DNA of 64,000 nucleotides, taken from assembly GCF_023053635.1 (NCBI RefSeq), contig NC_086188.1:1314501-1378500 (forward strand), in the 5' to 3' direction. The notes beneath the pieces were generated by a model that was not told where the DNA came from, did not search any database, and saw nothing but the letters and a program-made list of their open reading frames with translations. Positions 36,901 to 46,500 of this stretch are shown piece after piece. The translations under genes and the position numbers were made by a program. Origin of the DNA: Elgaria multicarinata webbii (lineage: Eukaryota > Chordata > Lepidosauria > Squamata > Anguidae). The number at the start of each line of letters is the position of its first letter. The stretch's first letter is position 1.

Positions 36901-38195
36901 ATGCTGGTCACTCCTCATGTTCGCCAGAGGGTGGTGCCATGAGTCACTGTGGTGAGCAGGGATGGCCCTGAGGATGCACCCCTTTACTTTCTCCCACGTA
37001 AGCGAGAGGTTGCTGCTGCTGCTATCTATGGGGGAAAGCAAATGGCCACACTAGGGGACACTGCTATAAGGGCAAAAGCGTCTCCTTCCCCCACACCAGG
37101 TGGCCCAGGGCACAGTTTGGAAATGAGCAAACCATCACTGCGTCAAGGTCTGTTATCATAGCTTGTGTAGAAGACAGTCAGGTGTCTCATCAACGTATAA
37201 GAAAAAGCCGCCGCTCTTTGTCTGGTGAGGCTGCCGGTTATACTTTCAGGTGACCATCACCATCCAGTCTGTCACTGTGCAGACTCCGGAGGGGCTGCGC
37301 ATGCGCCTGGCCAACGAAGGGGCCCTGCTGCTCCCTGAGCTAAATGGCCAGTTCTGCAACAACTCGGTCCTTGAGGTAGGTGTCCCATTTCCTTTTCCTC
37401 GGTGCATGTCTTGAAAGACAAGAGCAGAGGCTCCTACTGGAAGGTGGAAACCGAATGACTTGTAAGGCTGTGAACAAGTCTTCCATCCAATTCAAAAGCT
37501 GCGGGAGGTAGACAGGCCAAGAGACTGTCGGATCAACTCACAGGGCGTTTGTTGGAACAGGTGCTCCTCTTCCCCCCAGATTTGCAGCGATGAGCATAAA
37601 AACGGCAGGCGCATTGCTAGCAGTGGTGAAGAGTGTCAGTTCCAATGCATAGGAAAGGAAAGGAACCTCTCGTGCAAGCACTGAGTCATTACTGACCCTT
37701 GGAGGGACGCCAGCTTTCGCTGACGTTTTCTTGGCAGGCCTTATAGCGGGGTGGTTTGCCGTTGCCTTCCCCAGCCATGATTACCTTTCCCCCAGCTAGC
37801 TGGGTACTCATTTTACCGACCTCGGGAGGATGGAAGGCTGAGTCGACCCGAGCCGGCTACCTGAAACCAGCTGGGATCGAACTCAGGTCGTGGGGAGAGT
37901 TTCGGCTGCAGAAACTGCTGCTTTACCGCTCTGCGCCACATGAGGCACAATTCCAATGGATAACTGGTCTCTAAAAAGCCCAAACCAAGGCCTGGAATGG
38001 ATTTCCAGGAAACCCACACTGCCATGCCTTCACTCAGTTAGTGACGTGCCCTTTCTCCACCGGACAGTGCCCAAACCCATTTATAATCTATCAGATTAAG
38101 AACAATAAACATAGCAGTTCAAAATCTAATGTAAATGATCAAATGTAATGTAATGTAAAAGAGAGCTCCAGCTATTGGGCGGTATAGAAATGTAA

Positions 38196-38226
<31 letters not shown>

Positions 38227-41200
38227 GCCCCAGCTGAGAACAAGCCTACCTGCGTCTCCCATGAAGCATTTGCCTTGCCTGCAGCTGTGAAACAAAGCCT
38301 GAACACATGGGAGGATCTATGCTTTTCTTTTCATCCCTTGTTACCTGGGCTCCTCTCTCTCTCCCTCCCTCTCCAGCCTTCAGGTCTAACTTTAAATTGC
38401 AAGGCCCTTGAGACAGGGACGTGAAGTTTTCTGGTAAAGCAGGATGGACGCTAAGGGCATAGTATCAGCCGTAAGCAGGGCTTTATTATTTATATTCCTA
38501 GCTGTTCCAGAGTTGTTGACCTCCCTGCTTATTCATTTGCATAACGTTCTTGGTTTTCCAGGCGCGCTACCTTGTCACCTTCACAGAGGCAGGCGAAATA
38601 ATCAGCGCAGCTGTGTCTTTGGTCCTGGGGACCGTTAACATGGCGGCATTTTTTGTACAGCAGACCTTTGAGATCCGTTTCATTCAGGTAATTTCCCAAA
38701 GTATTTTATTGTCTTCCTTGGGAAGCCAAATTTTGAAAATACAGACTCTTCAGAAGAACAGGTGACAGCGCTGGAAGAAAATGCAGCTTTCTCAAAAGAG
38801 GAGGGAGTTCCGTAAACCGTGTTAAAAATTCTCCCGAGTTTGTTCCTGTTTCCTTCACAGCCAAAGTCTGAAAATTGTTCCTATCTGTGTCAAGTTGAAA
38901 CAACAACAATAATACGAAAACAGTTATTGGAATAGTTCAGTGCTTATTAAACAACGATTGATGGGGTGTTTATGATCCTAAGAGAGAATTTTCATATTAG
39001 CTGCTTTGCAAGTAGTGTTAAATGTTGTATGTTGGTTTGTTTTTTGACACAGCAAGATACTCATCCTGTTTCTCTCAGTGGAAGCCCTGGTTATGTTGTC
39101 GGATTGCCCATAAAGGCTGGAGTTCGATCAACTGCATATCCTTTTCTCTTTATCCAAGCACGGCTTATAGAAGCGCTGCAAAATTCCCCCTGCCTGGAAA
39201 AATGATACTGAGAAACGTTGCCTCGCTCCATCTTGAAGGGATGATGGCAGGTGCAGACGCTGAACAGCCGTTTCTGATTTTTGCCCTGGAGAAGAACGGC
39301 AGGGAAGCGAGCGCAGAAACACAGTATCAGCAGCACCCCTGCTGCTGGTCTTCCTGGATTCTGTGGGGTACTTGAATACGCTCTGGGACTTTGCAAGGCT
39401 TACAGTCCAGACTTCATTCTCAGCCTCGCGCCTTCCTTTTTCTGAGCTCTGTTGCCAGACCCACCATGCAGCTGGGCTATAGGAACCCACCTCGTGTGCC
39501 CTTATTCCATAGAGTCCAGGCTCACTCATAGAAGTTGGGTGGGATGATGGAGAGCAAGCTGGGTATTGTGGGACTGGCCGGTTGTTCCAGCACGGAGCGT
39601 GAGCTGGGGAGGTTTGCCCTGCCATAGCTGTCTTCTGCACTCGGGGGAAGGGGCCGCATCTCAGTGGCAGGAGGTCTCCGGTTTGATCCCCAGCATCGCC
39701 AACTGAAAGCGCCAGATAGCAGGTGAGGGGTAAAACCCTTCTCTGGTGGACAAACGGGCTGACGACCTGGTAAAGGCCAGCATCTCTCAGTTCAACGATC
39801 CAGAAGTTCTCCAGCTTGTTTCCCCTTAACTCTTTGCCTTTACCTCTGGAGTCATTCAGAGTGCGAACGAAGGCGGCCAGCTCACCATAATGAAAAGCAC
39901 ATCCGGCCAGGATTGCTTAGCTGTAGAGGGAAGCAGAACTCCGGTACTGTTCGGGTACAACATGATGTCTGGCTGCCTGCTGCGGTAAGGGTGGACGGAT
40001 TTTTTTAACACTTAACATCCTGCTCAGCAAGATGGCAGCGTTGCGTGCCAGTGGGGTTGTTGCCGTCTTGAATTTCTGGCACGTATCCGTTGGCTATAAC
40101 ACAATCCGACACATAGGATGACTTCAGTCTAAAAGCCCCAGGCCCCTCCTCCTTCTTCCCTCTCTCTCTTTTATGAACGTGAGACAAGCTGTCAATTGGG
40201 GTAGGTCTCACCCCGCAATTTCAGATAGCAATCATTTTTGGGAAGCTAATGGCTAGTAGAGCGTGCACACACACACACACACACACACACCGGGGGTGGG
40301 GGTGGGGGTGAAAGCACTTGCCACCCTTCATTCAAAGTGGCCTGCCAGCCAGCCAGTATTATCTTATGTTTGGGCAGTTGCTTAACAGCCCATAGATTCC
40401 CTCTTCGTGTTTCTACTCACTTGCTTGAAACAAATATAGCTCAATTAGTGACTCAGGCAAACCAAATGAAAGGCCAGTAGTCCAAGTCCACCGTCCCCAA
40501 CCTTTCCCACACCTCCCAGCGTGCCCCAGCTAGTTGCAGAAGCCTGGTCTAAATAATTTCCCCCCTCTACCCCGCAAGTTTTTTAAAAAATCAAAATGTA
40601 TCCCCTCATATTATCCCACTGAGCGGCAGAAGTGCACAAGATGGCATGGCCTGCTAGCGTAACTTCTCTACAGGCTGTGTGTTGTGGCCAGTGGGTGATA
40701 GGTTGCCATGGAGCAGGGCTGACTTGGTGACTTCCTTTTCCAAAAGAATTACCAAGGATATGGACTGCAGGCTCGTGGCCCCGGCCCTCCTGGACGTGCT
40801 GAAGGGCCAGACCTTTCCGGACTGCGTGGCCTCCTTTGGCGATTCTCTGCCCCAGAATGGACTGGACTGGGTGCAAATTTATTACAATGTCACCAAACCG
40901 GTAAGGAGTCACCCACCCTGGCCTCCATTGACATGGGGTGGTTCCTTTCCCTCTACGAATTGTCCTGGGAGAAAAGCACGCCTGATCTCCTTCAAGAACT
41001 TTGGCTGCTGGGTTGGAAAACCCAGGATCTCTTCCCCTCTGATTAAGAGACCTCAGATTGAGGAGGTGGTTACGGATTTGTGTGGAGCCCCAGGCTAACC
41101 ATGACACCCAAGGGTGCGGTGATGTTATTTATGGCTCAGCAAGATTTGAATCTCTTGTTCTCTCTCTCTCTTTCTTTTTTAAAGACCACCTGTGAAATTC

Positions 41201-41936
41201 CTGTCTCATTTGATTTAGAAGTGAAATGGACTAAATATGGCTCCCTGGTTAACCCCCAGGCTAAGATTGTGAGCATCACAGTGACAGTCGTGACAGCCGC
41301 CTTGCCCCAGGTGGGTGGTGATCTCCTGCGCTTGCAGGGAACATAGCAAGACATTGGGTGCATTTTTAACTGAACTGGCTCGTTCCAAGCATGCAAGGAA
41401 CCGTGGAGGTGTGTACATGTACGAGACACGATGTGTGGCTAATGAACCCCGTTTTTCCCATGGAAAGGGAACCCAGGGAGCATTGCGGGATGCTGAGGGC
41501 TTTTTCTGCTTGCTTCGGCTCAAAGGGTGGGATTGTGCCGACTGCCACCCACAAGCTGCGAAGGGAAGCTTCCTGGGCTCCGTAGGCGGCCCGCTGCGAA
41601 GCCTTCGTCCGCCTCTGAGCCTGAAGGGGGTCTATAAAAGCCTGACAAGCAGCCTGTGAGCTAGATGGGGAGAGGGAGGGCGGGGACGGGGCTGGAGGGG
41701 GGCAGAGCCAGGCTGGCCGGCCCCAGCTGCTTTGGAGTGCACGCCGTGCGCTTCCTTGTCGTGGAATCCGCCTCTGTGCTTCCCCCTTGCAGGTCGATCC
41801 AGGAAGCCCAAGAACCATCCAGATACTCAGTTCTGCTACTTTCAGCGATGTCTCCGCACCTGCTGAGCCGGGTTACAAAGCGCGGCCGACCATCGAGGCT
41901 CACTTGCCCTTTGACTTTTTCTTTCCATTCGTTTAA
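28262..41936 (+). CDS. TCTN1: TCTN1 (tectonic-1), ciliary transition-zone protein (14 coding exons, spliced)
   Basis: Coding exons: 28262-28700, 30186-30306, 32564-32694, 33935-34104, 34353-34440, 35080-35189, 35458-35478, 37250-37375, 38562-38687, 39053-39135, 39844-39984, 40747-40900, 41185-41310, 41793-41936. They total 1980 nt, 659 residues, with every phase joining. Tectonic-1 is a secreted or luminal glycoprotein of the MKS/B9 complex at the ciliary transition zone, needed for ciliogenesis and Hedgehog signalling. Visible parts: signal peptide (hydrophobic core FAVLLLLLP), a Pro/Ser/Thr/Gly-rich stretch to about residue 146, the cysteine cluster [11 protein letters not shown], then the conserved tectonic domain ending FDFFFPFV. 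No membrane segment is apparent after the signal peptide. It is longer than human (587 residues as I recall) mainly in exon 1. X-box motifs suggest RFX control. The 3' end meets HVCN1. Confidence 0.96.
28930..29270 (+). mobile_element. CR1-group LINE 3' end
   Basis: It carries the coding tail GGAAGGGCTTCTTCACACAG, GATGGCCACCAATCTGGATG and ends with GGACCCTTGGTCTGATCCAG. Same family as 26090-26425. TCTN1 intron 1. Confidence 0.8.
29271..29520 (+). mobile_element. CR1 LINE 3' end, second subfamily
   Basis: CAGCTGGACATTAGGAAAAA, GAGGTTGTGGGCTCTCCC, GGGGGTTGGACTCGATGGCC and the octamer-like terminus ATTCTATGATTCTTA mark a bird/reptile CR1 3' end, directly abutting the previous fragment. TCTN1 intron 1. 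Confidence 0.85.
29978..30105. mobile_element. hAT-like MITE with imperfect 8-bp target duplication
   Basis: Terminal words CCAAGGTAGGCACCCTCCAG and CTGGAGGGTACCAAGTTGC are inverse complements. Flanks GTATAAAT (29970-29977) and GTATAAAC (30106-30113) match at seven of eight bases. Ends 80 bp before TCTN1 exon 2. Confidence 0.75.
30186..30306 (+). CDS. TCTN1: TCTN1 coding exon 2 (cysteine cluster)
   Basis: Acceptor TTTTCAG and donor GTAAGT bound 121 nt encoding [19 protein letters not shown], then [14 protein letters not shown], the diagnostic cysteine cluster of tectonics. Leaves in phase 2. Confidence 0.95.
32564..32694 (+). CDS. TCTN1: TCTN1 coding exon 3
   Basis: After a long pyrimidine tract the acceptor is GGAG. 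The exon encodes [39 protein letters not shown] and TAN, aligning with human GDSQFCSQKAVIYSLNF and NPSIFCI. Donor GTAAGT, phase 1. Confidence 0.92.
33475..33643. mobile_element. Inverted-repeat MITE (GGCTGGTGGCTCC ends)
   Basis: The left end CAGTGGAGGCTGGTGGCTCC and right end GGAGCCACCAGCCACT are inverse complements apart from a short indel, with GTCAGTGGGGTGGTGAATC / GATTCACACACA continuing inward. TCTN1 intron 3. Confidence 0.7.
33882..33932 (+). repeat. (TC)n, poly-T and G-run tract at a splice acceptor
   Basis: About 12 TC units run into a T run of about 14 and then GGGGTGGGGGG, immediately before the CAG acceptor of TCTN1 exon 4. Confidence 0.95.
33935..34104 (+). CDS. TCTN1: TCTN1 coding exon 4
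   Basis: It encodes [18 protein letters not shown] and onward to [10 protein letters not shown], aligning with human KPALSFINPEVP. The acceptor follows an unusual (TC)n, poly-T and G-run tract. Leaves in phase 0 at GTAAAG. Confidence 0.93.
34353..34440 (+). CDS. TCTN1: TCTN1 coding exon 5
   Basis: Acceptor TTTTGACAG; 88 nt encode [19 protein letters not shown] and CAHSNPA, aligning with human LQTSDSFLRFPSSL. Donor GTCAGA is weaker than its neighbours but keeps phase 1. Confidence 0.9.
35080..35189 (+). CDS. TCTN1: TCTN1 coding exon 6
   Basis: Acceptor TTTCTTCAG and donor GTGAGT bound 110 nt encoding [18 protein letters not shown] and [14 protein letters not shown], matching human FLVNQAVKCTRKINLEQC. 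Phase 0 out. Confidence 0.95.
35458..35478 (+). CDS. TCTN1: TCTN1 coding exon 7, a 21-nt microexon
   Basis: Acceptor TCCCACTAG and donor GTACGT bound exactly 21 nt encoding VPNSSQM, which aligns with VPDSRKK at the same place in human. Phase 0 on both sides, so skipping would keep the frame. Confidence 0.85.
35825..35993. mobile_element. Inverted-repeat MITE (TAAGACGCAC ends)
   Basis: The left CCGTATTTCTTTGATTGTAAG with ACGCAC and the right GTGCGTCTTAGAATCGAAG with AAATACG are inverse complements with few differences. A further internal GATTCTAAGACGCACC repeats the arm. Lies in the intron after the TCTN1 microexon. Confidence 0.8.
36161..36345. mobile_element. Two adjacent inverted-repeat elements (TACTCAGAAGTAAG family)
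   Basis: Copies at 36161-36236 and 36258-36345 each contain TACTCAGAAGTAAG and end near CATAGGACTGCATCC or TATAGGATTACAAC. They are separated by about 20 bp. TCTN1 intron 7. Confidence 0.65.
37250..37375 (+). CDS. TCTN1: TCTN1 coding exon 8
   Basis: Acceptor TACTTTCAG and donor GTAGGT bound 126 nt encoding [15 protein letters not shown] and [11 protein letters not shown], matching human VPITVQSIVIQ. Phase 0 in and out. Confidence 0.94.
37650..37945 (-). mobile_element. tRNA-derived SINE, inverted
   Basis: On the minus strand: CTCATGTGGCGCAGAGCGGT (A-box head), GAGTTCGATCCCAGC (B-box), TAGCCGGCTCGGGTCGACTC, GGTCGGTAAAATGAGTACCC and GGGGAAGGCAACGGCAAACC. This word order is that of a common squamate tRNA SINE. 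TCTN1 intron 8. Confidence 0.85.
38160..38226 (+). mobile_element. L2-type LINE tail with (AAAT)n
   Basis: AGAGCTCCAGCTATTGGGCG followed by GTATAGAAATG and about eight AAAT units; a short 3' insert in TCTN1 intron 8. Confidence 0.7.
38562..38687 (+). CDS. TCTN1: TCTN1 coding exon 9
   Basis: 126 nt encode [26 protein letters not shown] and [10 protein letters not shown], matching human YTDAGEVTKADLSFVLGTV and QKFEIHFLQ. Donor GTAATT. Confidence 0.95.
39053..39135 (+). CDS. TCTN1: TCTN1 coding exon 10 (ends at an AT-AC intron)
   Basis: It encodes [20 protein letters not shown] and KAGVRST, matching human [16 protein letters not shown]. No usable GT donor follows; instead the exon is followed by ATATCCTTT, the U12-type donor consensus. 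Leaves in phase 2. Confidence 0.88.
39136..39843 (+). other. TCTN1: Minor-class (U12-type) AT-AC intron of TCTN1
   Basis: The intron starts ATATCCTTT, the exact U12 AT-AC donor consensus, and ends TTTGCCTTTAC. The branch-site-like CCCCTTAAC lies about 14 nt before the 3' end, the spacing typical of U12 introns. Only these boundaries join exons 10 and 11 in frame and give the conserved ST-A-SGVIQ junction. Confidence 0.88.
39645..39795 (+). mobile_element. tRNA-derived SINE fragment inside the AT-AC intron
   Basis: CATCTCAGTGGCAG and the B-box GGTTTGATCCCCAGC are followed by a degenerate body. The same family is at 47141-47310 and 59734-59860, and inverted at 43745-43920. The end sits only about 25 bp from the branch site. 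Confidence 0.65.
39844..39984 (+). CDS. TCTN1: TCTN1 coding exon 11 (starts after an AT-AC intron)
   Basis: It begins after CCTTTAC and encodes [23 protein letters not shown] and [12 protein letters not shown], matching human SGIIQTTNRYGQLTI. The frame joins exon 10 only with the AT-AC boundaries. Donor GTAAGG, phase 2. Confidence 0.9.
40265..40310. repeat. (CA)n microsatellite with adjoining G-rich run
   Basis: About 13 CA units followed by CGGGGGTGGGGGTGGGGGTG, a possible quadruplex-forming run, in TCTN1 intron 11. Confidence 0.9.
40747..40900 (+). CDS. TCTN1: TCTN1 coding exon 12
   Basis: 154 nt encode [31 protein letters not shown] and [14 protein letters not shown], aligning with human CQLVAQKV, FPDYVAPFGN and LDWVPI. 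Donor GTAAGG. Confidence 0.94.
41185..41310 (+). CDS. TCTN1: TCTN1 coding exon 13
   Basis: 126 nt encode [20 protein letters not shown], nearly identical to human [18 protein letters not shown]. Donor GTGGGT. Confidence 0.96.
41793..41936 (+). CDS. TCTN1: TCTN1 coding exon 14 and stop
   Basis: It encodes [28 protein letters not shown] and [11 protein letters not shown] before TAA at 41934-41936, matching the human C-terminus LPFNFFFPFV. Confidence 0.96.
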   Translation, partial: VDPGSPRTIQILSSATFSDVSAPAEPGYKARPTIEAHLPFDFFFPFV

Positions 41937-42113
41937 AGGAAGTGTTGGGTCAGAGGGAGACGTCCTGCTTTGAAGGAAAAAAAGAAAAAAAGATGCAGCC
42001 GGGGGGGACGAGGGGGGACCGCTTTTCCAACCAGCATTGCAAGAGGATTGACGTTTGTCTCCCAAAGGGGATGAGCTGGCTCCGTGCATGCATGTATGAA
42101 GGGAAGGATTCCA

Positions 42114-42119
42114 AATAAA
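42114..42119 (+). terminator. Candidate TCTN1 polyadenylation signal AATAAA
   Basis: Canonical AATAAA about 180 bp after the TCTN1 stop codon. Confidence 0.5.
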
Positions 42120-42527
42120 GCCGAAATGGGCCTTGGAGCTAAGGGGAAAATTCGCCCTGCCTCTCAGCTTCATCAACCAAGCTCTCTCATCTGCTGCCGC
42201 AGAGAGAGAGAAGCAGCCCATTCTATGCTACCCTGGAAGTCTGCTGCAGAGGAGTTCAGCGTTTCTTGGGCCTCGGCTTCCCCCCCACCCCCCTGCGGCT
42301 GCAACACAGCCATTCCTCCTTGCCCTTGTAATATGGGAACTGTCACTGTATTCTGAGGTGCAGGGAATTGTCAAGGAAAGGGCCCTTGTGCCTAGATGGT
42401 CACAGACTTCCTTCCTCTGCTGCGACGCTCCAGGTTCCAGTACCTGCTGCATATTCCTTCTGGACTGATTTTTCGAGGTTTACTGTAATTCAAGCTATTA
42501 CTCCAAACTTCACTTCAATGCTCTCTG

Positions 42528-42530
<3 letters not shown>

Positions 42531-42580
<50 letters not shown>

Positions 42581-42588
42581 GAGAGTGA
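42531..42588. repeat. (GA)n microsatellite in the TCTN1 3' UTR
   Basis: More than 20 GA units with late GTGA interruptions. Confidence 0.95.
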
Positions 42589-43204
42589 GTGTTCTCAAAC
42601 ACCCATTTGATGTCCCTTAGCAGCCAGCTTTATCCTGTGAAGGCTTTACTGGGATAGGGCTGACGGGCAGGAAGAAGAAGGAACAGCTTTGACAGGACCC
42701 ACGCCGTTTGGTGCTTTCGTTGCCAACGGTGAAATCGCTCTGTGTTTGCAAAGTGCTTTCCTGTTCTGTAGAATCTCCTCTCCTGATGTGCTGCAATCCC
42801 CGCCCCCCCCCCCCCAGGATTACTTCTCCTCATGGCAATTCGGGTTTTGTTTGTGTGGGTTTTTTAATTATTCATGCCACTGTAAGCTTTTGCCAAAGCC
42901 AGTTTGAGGGTGGGCAAGGAAGTGTGGGGGGGGGGAGTGGAATGCATGAATGGGGTGGTGGAGTGGAAGTGGGAGAGTGGCTCAGTTATTACCTTCCGGA
43001 CAGCCGAAGCAGCGAACATCAGAAACCCCAAGGGAGAAGAAAGCCAAATGTGGAGGGGGTGAGATGCTTGGGGAAAGCGGTCTGCCCTTCCAAATGCGCG
43101 TCTGCTCCCTCTTTCCTTGTGTTGCAGACCTTCTCTCGGTACTAAGAGTTGTGACTTGAAACTTTGTGAAACCAATCAAGGCCGTCCTGCTATACAGATC
43201 TGAT

Positions 43205-43210
43205 TTTATT
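43205..43210 (-). terminator. Candidate HVCN1 polyadenylation signal AATAAA
   Basis: Minus-strand AATAAA about 245 bp after the HVCN1 stop codon, in sequence also expected at the end of the TCTN1 3' UTR on the other strand. Confidence 0.5.
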
Positions 43211-43451
43211 AAATTATATATTTTTTTGCTTTTTTTTTTTTAAACTGTACATCTGTACAATTAAAGATTGGAATACAAGTGGTTTTCTAGTTTGTGGACC
43301 GTTACAACACTGAGTCTCAAAGAGCAATAGGGCAGGAGTTGCCTATACAAAAGCATATTTTCAAAATGTCACAGTATGAAAAGAGTCGGGCTTCTTGGTG
43401 CTGGAACTTACTCCTGGGAAGGGGTTCGCTCCAGTCGGGGCAGCCAGGCAT

Positions 43452-43517
43452 CTATCTAGGCTGGCTGAGAAGCCCATGTCGCTTCAAAAGGTCGTTAAGC
43501 CTTTCAATTTCTACCTC
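43452..43517 (-). CDS. HVCN1: HVCN1 last coding exon and stop
   Basis: Acceptor TTCAACAG; 66 nt encode [21 protein letters not shown] and TAG, matching human EQEIERLNKLLRQHGLLGE. Confidence 0.95.
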   Translation of the reverse strand, partial: EVEIERLNDLLKRHGLLSQPR

Positions 43518-46500
43518 CTGTTGAACAAGAAAAAATAACGTTAGTTTCCTGCATCTCTCAAGACTTGGCCTTCTAGTTCTTTCCCCAGCTTTGAGGTGCT
43601 TTACAGGGTTGGGGTGGAAGCAAAGGTCAACAAAAAATTCTAATAACCGCTGGTCCAACAGCTTTTCAAATGCTTCCGATTACTAAAACAGACCACTCTA
43701 CATAAATGCACAGCCTTGGGTTCACCTCCCCTCCACTTCATTTAGGAACACTGGAAGCGGTCTTCCACGGAGTCAGACCCTTGGTCCTCCAAGCCCAGTA
43801 TCGTCGACACCGACTGGCAGCCAGGGCTCTCCAGGGTTTCAGGCACAGGAGTCTTTCCTCGCCTCACCTGGAGAAGCTGGGGAGCTTCCGCATGCAAAGC
43901 GTTAAGCTCTACCGCTAATCCACGAAGCCCTTTTTGGAGCTTGCATGTGGCAATCGAGAACAAGCGACGCGCTCGACTGCATCGCCCACCAGCCCCGTTC
44001 ACACTCTGCAGCACAATCGTAGTCCAGGTTGAAGGAGGCAGCTGGTTAATTCTATGCAAGTCAGAAATGCCCGGCCTGGTGGATGCACATGGGTTACCCC
44101 CGTGAGTCCAGCCCATTTCCTTGGGCACAAAAAGAGGTGTGTATTAGCAAGGCCCACCTAACTCCACACCTGACCTACAACCATATGTTGCATGTCAGAA
44201 CTCTTCCCTGTCATGCAACCAAAAGCTTGCTTAGCCAATTATCCTAAAGAGGTGTTGAGCCTCAGGCCTGTGGGCCAAATCCGCCCAGTCGGGGTTCCCC
44301 AGGTAGCCTGGGTCCTCTTCCCCACCAATTGCTGGACTGGAGGATTCCTGGAGGTTGCATGTTTCTCACACACACACACACTTCCTAAAAAGTAAAAATG
44401 CCTCTGCAAAGGCTCAGTCCCTGGCACAGAGAGCTTTGCCCGTCCTCCTTTTGCATCCAGCTCTGCCCCACTGGAATGCAGCCTCCCACCCCACCCCCCA
44501 GATCTCTGAAACTGAATTTGGCCTTTGGGTGGATAATGTTCCACACCCTCCACCCGAAGGAACTAAATTAAGGAGTTGCTGGGGAGCCCCAGGTGAATTA
44601 GGGGCTCTTGCCCCCCCCTCCTCTCACGAAAACATCCCAACGTGCTTATTGTACCCTTGTGTTTTGCTCACTGCCTTTTCACTATCATTTGCCCCCGTTC
44701 CATTCCTGGCCTTGCTTGTCCTCTGCTGCACTTCACTGCAGTTGGAAAAAGAGGGCCCTCCGGCGCTCACAAGGGGAAAGGAAAGAGTTTGGACAACAGA
44801 GTGACACATTTGGAACCGAATTCCACTGAGACCAAACAGGCCAAGTCCATTGTGACTGGCTGAAGTGCCGTCCGTTTTGCACCCAGCGCATCGGTCCCAC
44901 CTCAACGGAGCTGGTTCAGAGCCCGTGCCGCTGAAGGGATGGCCTTACCTTCTCCGCACAACTGCTTTCCAGCTGTTCAACCTTTACAGTGAGCTGCAGG
45001 TTGGCTTGTTTCAGTTTGGACACCTGTTGCTCGGATCGCGTCTTCACCGACAAGATTATCCCTGCAGATGGATTCGGAAAACAAGAAGTCATTAAGGCTG
45101 ATCGGTCAAGCCCCAGAGATCCCTTCCGTAGTTGCTTCACGGGAGCTTTGCAACAATTATCCACACATCCAGCCTGCCAGGTAGGTCACCTTTAGCCCCG
45201 TGTAGAGGTACGTGACCTGGCAGACATGGAAGCTTCCCAGTTCCAAGTCCAATTCTTCCCATTGGTTCTCAAAAGGTTCAAATATCACAAGGATTTGGGG
45301 ATTCCTGAGGGCCGTGCTTGGTCACAAGGGTGCAAACAGCAGGCCTGAAGGAAGCACAGACCAGAGGGGGCAGAACAGGGGAAATTGAGGGCAGTGGCAG
45401 CAAAGAGCACACAGAAACAAGGGAAGGAGGACATAGAAGGTCCAGTGTTTCTGGTAGGAGTAGCGAAATAAAGAGATTGCCAGGAGGGGATTGACGCGTG
45501 GAAGTACGTAGGTGATCCGTGGACAGAGATGTAGCTTGGATCAACTCCCACACATGTGCACAAGTGCCCATGCCAAGCAATCCAGCACATGGTGACATGC
45601 ATCAATCTACCCCGTTTCAAAGACTTGCCATTTATAATCCTGGCCACTCGCCACAGTCTGAGCAGAATCAGCAGTCCGAGCGCCTCGAACACATGCTCCT
45701 TGAACACCACAACGATGTCGAGAACGAATGACACGATGACAACAACAGCGTCCAGGACCTCGAACTTGTGGTGGAAGAACTCCAGGCGGTAGGCAAAGAT
45801 CTTGAAGCTGACTTCCACCAGGAAGAGCGTTAAAATGGACAGGCTCAGGTAGTGGAAGACCTGGGAAGGAAGAAAGAGGCCAACACAGCAAGGTAGACGT
45901 TAATGCCCCACCAGCCTGTGCTGGAGAAAAACACAAGATATGCCACGCTTTTGCACACAGGCCATTAAATTCTGTTACTTGTAAAGAACCTGATGCAACT
46001 TTGCAATTCTCTTTATTTTGCAGCCCACGCCCCGATTTTGCAGAAGTAGGAAGGGCACAAGCCTTCTCCTGCAACCACTAAAAATTCATCAGCCACCTCT
46101 GGTTTCTGGTTTCAGGCGTCACATACAACCCTTTCAAGTTTATCTTTGCATGCATTAAGGCAGGGAACAGAATGTGTGATCATACAGATGTTGGACTGCA
46201 GCTCCTATAATCCCTTGTCCATTGGCTATGTTGTCTAGGGATGATGAGAGTTGCAGTCCAGCAACATCTGGAGAGAGACACATCTGCCTCACCCTTTTTT
46301 CTTTTTTTAAAAATGAGACATTGAGATTCTTCGGAACCTGAATACCATGCTCACAGTCACATTCTGCACCTCCACAGAATTGCAAGACACTGAGCTGAAC
46401 ATAAGCACAGTGTGCTGGCTGGGGATAATGGGAGCTGTAGTTAAACACATCTGGAGGGCACCAGGTTGGGGGAAGGCTGGCATAGAGATTCCCTTCTAAG

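Larger units (their letters stand above)
41937..43275 (+). other. TCTN1: TCTN1 3' UTR
   Basis: Sequence after the stop has an AATAAA at 42114-42119 (near candidate) and an ATTAAA near 43260 (far candidate). A (GA)n run lies at 42531-42588. Several open frames here are short, overlap on both strands and have no recognisable domain. Confidence 0.5.

Noticed and set aside
41665-42468. Several overlapping open frames after the TCTN1 stop
   Set aside because: They overlap on both strands in 3' UTR sequence and show no conserved domain.
42531-42588. Regular array resembling a CRISPR or satellite
   Set aside because: It is a simple (GA)n microsatellite without spacers.
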